Origin: Bacteroidota bacterium
GTDB lineage: Bacteria; Bacteroidota; Bacteroidia; Chitinophagales; Chitinophagaceae
Assembly: GCA_030706685.1 (NCBI GenBank)
Contig: JAUZOA010000011.1
Span: forward strand, 37,030 to 101,029
Direction: 5' to 3'
Length of the DNA stretch: 64,000 bases
In this document: piece by piece, positions 61,013 through 64,000 of the stretch
Layout of the letters: each line of letters opens with the position of its first letter
How positions within the stretch are numbered: position 1 is the stretch's first letter
The notes under the pieces: model-generated
What the model saw: only the letters and a program-made list of their open reading frames with translations
Told to the model about the DNA's origin: nothing
The model's database searches: none
Translations under genes and position numbers: made by a program

Positions 61013-61097
61013 TCGTTATGGTTTGATCGCCAAAAATACAATTAAAAAGCCTTGAGCGGTTTGAAGACTCAAGGCTATGCAGGTAGTATTGGGTTAT

Positions 61098-61580
61098 TTA
61101 TTGAACATCCACCAGGGTAATATCAAAAAAAAGAATTGAATTCCCCGGGATAGCGCCTTTGCCTGTGCAACCATAGGCCAAAGAGGAAGGGATAATCAGC
61201 TTAATACGTCCCCCCTTTTTAATTAAGGGTATTCCTATCCTCCAGCCTTCTATCAGCGCGCTGAGTGGCCAGGGAGGATCGGCCTGGGTGTTATTGGGGC
61301 TTGTTTGCTGCGCAAATACGGTTCCGTTCAGCAGCATACCGGTATAAGTTATCGCAATATTCGAGTTGATTGTAGGCATGGCGCCTGTGCCCGGGTCAAT
61401 GATCTCATAATAAAGTCCGCTGCTATGAGCCACGGCATTGATGTTATTCGCGGTGGCATAGCCTTGTATTTGCGGGGCCTCACTGGCTGCCGTTTTGGGG
61501 GTACAGGCTGTATTCTTGGCACATCTGGGAGAAGTAAATAATAAAAAAAGAAATACAAGAGGTAAAACAAAATTTCTCAC
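61098..61580 (-). CDS. FKBP-type peptidyl-prolyl isomerase, exported
   Basis: This protein has 160 residues when read from a GTG at 61580, directly before a hydrophobic segment (LPLVFLFLLFTSPRCAKNTA). The frame is open further upstream, but that part overlaps the next gene. The Cys after SPR may be lipidated, although the lipobox is poor. The FKBP domain has INSNIAITYTGMLLNGTVFA, ALIEGWRIGIPLIKKGGRIK and LIIPSSLAYGCTGKGAIPGN. It helps fold exported proteins. The start is less certain than the domain. Confidence 0.82.
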   Translation of the reverse strand: MRNFVLPLVFLFLLFTSPRCAKNTACTPKTAASEAPQIQGYATANNINAVAHSSGLYYEIIDPGTGAMPTINSNIAITYTGMLLNGTVFAQQTSPNNTQADPPWPLSALIEGWRIGIPLIKKGGRIKLIIPSSLAYGCTGKGAIPGNSILFFDITLVDVQ

Positions 61581-61656
61581 TGCAAATTCATTTAGGTTAA
61601 AGATCACTGGTTGAAGACAATAGACAACCAACTGATGCTGCAAGAGTACGAAAAAA

Positions 61657-61989
61657 TTACGGTTGTTCTTTTTTAGCCAGTAATTCCCTGTACCGCTGTT
61701 CATACTGGTCCCACTTATGACGGGCGGAAAAGACCGCAGTAAAAACCACAATGAGCAGCGCCGCAACTACCAGTACAAGAATAATAGAGGCTCCCGAGGG
61801 GTTCTGGGCCTCCGAATGTAATTCAACTTCTGCCTGCTTGTGCCAGCCTGAAAGATAGCTGGCAAAGATCGCTACCACCAGTATAACCCCGAAAGGAAGG
61901 CCTATGGCCAACTGTTTTACAAAGCGCCTCCGCCGCAGCCTGTTCGCTTCCCAATATTCAATAAACCTGGATTCTTCTTCTGTAAGCAT
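61657..61989 (-). CDS. hypothetical membrane protein, 110 aa
   Basis: From the ATG at 61989 the protein reads LTEEESRFIEYWEANRLRRR and then has two transmembrane helices (LAIGLPFGVILVVAIFASYL and ASIILVLVVAALLIVVFTAV) separated by a short acidic periplasmic loop. A charged amphipathic tail follows (YEQRYRELLAKKEQP). It is a common small Bacteroidota membrane protein type with no known role. The longer frame to 62037 would add a third hydrophobic piece. It is divergent from the HU-like gene. Confidence 0.7.
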   Translation of the reverse strand: MLTEEESRFIEYWEANRLRRRRFVKQLAIGLPFGVILVVAIFASYLSGWHKQAEVELHSEAQNPSGASIILVLVVAALLIVVFTAVFSARHKWDQYEQRYRELLAKKEQP

Positions 61990-62068
61990 CGTAAATACAA
62001 AAATAAAGTAAAGGAATAACCCTATTGCAACAGCCACATGAAATATATATCTTGTGCTGCTAATTCCA

Positions 62069-62977
62069 ATGGCTTTGAAAATTTCTTATTTACTTGCCCA
62101 ATATCTCTACACCCACAAACGGCTGGATCTGCCCGGAATTGGAACTTTCTTATTAGATCATTCTGTGATCATTGATGCTGAACACAATAAACACCGCCCC
62201 GGGATACCTGAAGGTATCAGCTTTAAAAACGACCCTTCGATCCGGGATTCGCCGGAACTGGTCAATTATATTTCTACGAAAGCAGGCAAAATGAAAGTGT
62301 TGGCTGAATCTGATCTTGAGTCTCATCTCCAGATGGCCCTGCAGTTCCTGAATATCAACAAGCCTTTTTCTTTTGAGGGCATAGGTACACTGATAAAAGT
62401 GAAGCCCGGCGAATATGAATTCACCCAGGGAAATATCCTATCCGATAAATCGAAAGATCATTTTGAAAAAGAAAAGCACGGCTTATCCAAAAAGGAGACC
62501 ATTGAAGACAAGTACCAGGCTTTTCTCGCCACACCCGTTGTCAAATCCCGCTGGAGAAAGCCAGTAATCTTCTTATTGGTTTTGGCCGGTATTGGATTAG
62601 CGATCTGGGGAGGCTACACTATTTCCACCAACCGTGACGGAAACAATGAAGCTAACGTTCCGGAAACCCCGGCGGATCAGACTAAAATTGTTCCGGATTC
62701 TTCGCAATTGAAAAAACCGGACTCCACTCCCATTATTAAGAAAACAAATATTCCGGCTGATCAATACAAATATGTATTAGAAGTTGCGAAGGCGAACAGG
62801 GCCTTCAGGCGTTATAAACAGCTCAAGACAAATGAATGGGATGTTAAGATGGAGACAAAAGATTCCGTTCAGTACAAATTATTCATTTACTTGCCTGTCA
62901 CCCGCGATACTACCTGGAAAAAAGATTCCCTGACCGCCTGGTTAGGCAGAAAAGTTTACATTGAGCATCAAAACTGA
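62069..62977 (+). CDS. CCDC81-type HU-like domain membrane protein
   Basis: This protein has 302 residues from the ATG at 62069; a GTG at 62054 is possible. Residues 1-125 resemble the two small HU-like (CCDC81-type) domains of Bacteroidota: ISYLLAQYLYTHKRLDLPGI followed by GTF, and LQFLNINKPFSFEGIGTLIK. A charged linker, one transmembrane helix (about 165-187, KPVIFLLVLAGIGLAIWGGY) and an extracytoplasmic part ending ETKDSVQYKLFIYLPVTRDT follow. The usual relatives end in a SPOR peptidoglycan-binding domain; here the last 70 residues are short and not clearly SPOR. It may connect the nucleoid and the envelope. It overlaps the next start by one base. Confidence 0.65.
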   Translation: MALKISYLLAQYLYTHKRLDLPGIGTFLLDHSVIIDAEHNKHRPGIPEGISFKNDPSIRDSPELVNYISTKAGKMKVLAESDLESHLQMALQFLNINKPFSFEGIGTLIKVKPGEYEFTQGNILSDKSKDHFEKEKHGLSKKETIEDKYQAFLATPVVKSRWRKPVIFLLVLAGIGLAIWGGYTISTNRDGNNEANVPETPADQTKIVPDSSQLKKPDSTPIIKKTNIPADQYKYVLEVAKANRAFRRYKQLKTNEWDVKMETKDSVQYKLFIYLPVTRDTTWKKDSLTAWLGRKVYIEHQN

Positions 62978-63480
62978 TGGCTAATTATAGTGCTGATTAC
63001 TGGATAAAAAAATTACATCTTCAACAGCATATCGAAGGAGGCTGGTACAGCGAAATATATCGATCTGCCCTCGTTTTTAACAAGACTCAATTACCGGCGG
63101 TATTTAATGGCGACCGGAATGCCTGTACCCATATTTATTTTTTATTAGAGAAAAAAGGCTTCTCTGCTTTTCACCGTATTCAATCGGATGAACTCTGGCA
63201 TTTTTATGCGGGCGATCCGCTCATCATTTATGAAATTGATAAAACGGGCCAATTAAACCAGCATTTACTGGGCAATGATTTGGAAAAAGGGCAATCGCTT
63301 TTTTGTATTATATCGGCAGGTAACTGGTTTGCTTCAAAGGTAGCTGATGGAGGTGAATATGGTTTAGCAGGTTGTACCGTTGCTCCCGGTTTTGACTTTA
63401 AAGATTTTGAGCTGGCGGAAAGGAAAAACTTATCAGATAGCTATCCGCAACATGACGAATTGATCAGGCAGCTATCATAA
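62977..63480 (+). CDS. DUF985 cupin-like protein
   Basis: This 167-residue protein belongs to the DUF985 family (relatives of yeast YML079w), a single cupin barrel. Landmarks are DYWIKKLHLQQHIEGGWYSE, ACTHIYFLLEKKGFSAFHRI, SDELWHFYAGDPLIIYEID and AGNWFASKVADGGEYGLAGC, followed by VAPGFDFKDFEL. The reaction, if any, is not known. It is translationally coupled to the HU-like gene (TGATG overlap). Confidence 0.88.
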   Translation: MANYSADYWIKKLHLQQHIEGGWYSEIYRSALVFNKTQLPAVFNGDRNACTHIYFLLEKKGFSAFHRIQSDELWHFYAGDPLIIYEIDKTGQLNQHLLGNDLEKGQSLFCIISAGNWFASKVADGGEYGLAGCTVAPGFDFKDFELAERKNLSDSYPQHDELIRQLS

Positions 63481-63896
63481 TTAGTAAGAGTGATTATTAA
63501 TTATTGATTATTACGAGATGGCTTCAAAGAAAGACGATCCTGTTAGTGCGACCAATAATGAGTAATTAATTAAAGATTTCTTAAAAAGAACTATTTTTCA
63601 TAGAAATGGAAAGGTTTTAACTTCTTCTGAGCTGTAATAGCCAGAACTTAATCGTACGGACACTGCCAGATAAGTTTAAACCAATCGTACAATTTTGGCT
63701 TTTGATATCTTCCTGTAAATAGTAAACCGTACTGGTACAGGGCGCTTCGCAGAAAATATATTTTTTTTATAAAAGTGCTTCTTTCGAGTCATCGTTTCCC
63801 TGCCGCTACATCAGTTTTCTTCATTCCCCGGCAGGTAGTGGTCATGCCTCCCGCATCTGCATAACAACACCCGGTCAACCAGTTACAGCGTAAAAG
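63481..63896. other. gene-free stretch at the right edge
   Basis: I see no supported gene. A 15-codon frame starting ATGGCTTCAAAG near 63520 is too short to claim. The region is AT-rich up to about 63780. Confidence 0.45.
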
Positions 63897-64000
63897 CCTC
63901 TTTGCTTCCTCTTTGCTACCTCTTTGCTCTCTCGATGCTACCTTGATTCCGCCTCGTGTTGCCTCAGATTTCGAGAGAACATCGAGGCTCCATCGAGGCT
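63897..64000. repeat. 11-bp-period degenerate array reaching the window edge
   Basis: Nine 11-mers are in exact register. The first three are CCTCTTTGCTT, CCTCTTTGCTA and CCTCTTTGCTC (starts 63897, 63908, 63919), differing only in the last base. Later units drift to words ending in ATCG (63974 and 63985). The array continues beyond the window. Confidence 0.7.

Overview
The window looks like a chromosomal segment of a Bacteroidota bacterium, most likely of the Chitinophagaceae/Sphingobacteriia side. The reasons are two secreted proteins with C-terminal type IX secretion (T9SS) sorting domains, a thioredoxin promoter matching the Bacteroidota consensus (TTTG, 20 nt, TAnnTTTG), a futalosine-pathway menaquinone gene (mqnE), a three-piece pntAA/pntAB/pntB transhydrogenase, a CCDC81-type HU-like membrane protein, SlyD-like FKBP, DUF1343/NamZ and many secreted peptidases. 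I see no rRNA, tRNA, CRISPR array, prophage or intact insertion sequence.

Layout. 0-12 kb: the end of an Mrp/NBP35 gene, 3-hydroxybutyryl-CoA dehydrogenase, ribD-yigZ facing prmC, exbB-exbD, an SPFH protein, an OmpA-family protein, peptidase T and a SlyD-like isomerase. 12-14.3 kb: namZ-like gene followed by fmt. 14.3-15.05 kb: a gene-poor stretch with an 11-bp periodic array and a decayed gene. 15-22.3 kb: C1 peptidase, LysM protein, rRNA m5C methyltransferase, M28 peptidase, secreted S33 hydrolase. 22.3-25.4 kb: transhydrogenase operon. 25.5-28.8 kb: thyA, folA, methyltransferase, secreted esterase. 28.8-33.8 kb: a frameshifted lipocalin-like gene, a coiled-coil membrane protein, proline dehydrogenase, a thioesterase, a broken M50-like gene and an ORF6N gene. 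33.8-38.2 kb: MutS2 without Smr, a membrane protein, MsrA and a beta-barrel protein. 38.2-41 kb: gene-poor, with one T9SS cargo gene. 41-48.1 kb: family 5 solute-binding lipoprotein, M1 peptidase, Wzx-like flippase, NlpC/P60 lipoprotein, YncE-like protein. 48.2-64 kb: dnaE, trxA, nucleoside permease, a 1349-aa M43 metalloprotease, mqnE, serine deaminase, FKBP lipoprotein, HU-like protein, DUF985 cupin, then gene-free sequence.

Functionally this is mostly housekeeping (folate/thymidylate, riboflavin, menaquinone, replication, translation, redox) mixed with secreted protein- and peptide-degrading enzymes, which suits a heterotroph that feeds on polymers. I found no multi-gene defence or biosynthetic novelty.

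The most unusual signal is in the non-coding fabric. Many gene junctions, and parts of at least four coding sequences, consist of short degenerate tandem arrays with a strict period of 7, 8 or 9 bp whose word differs at every locus. Three long gene-free gaps instead carry arrays with an 11-bp period. Separately, a GC-rich palindromic element with a conserved 18-bp flank sits in frame inside ribD and, in the opposite orientation, inside the rRNA methyltransferase gene. Together these look like an active source of coding-sequence expansion, comparable in effect to Rickettsia palindromic elements and cyanobacterial heptamer repeats.
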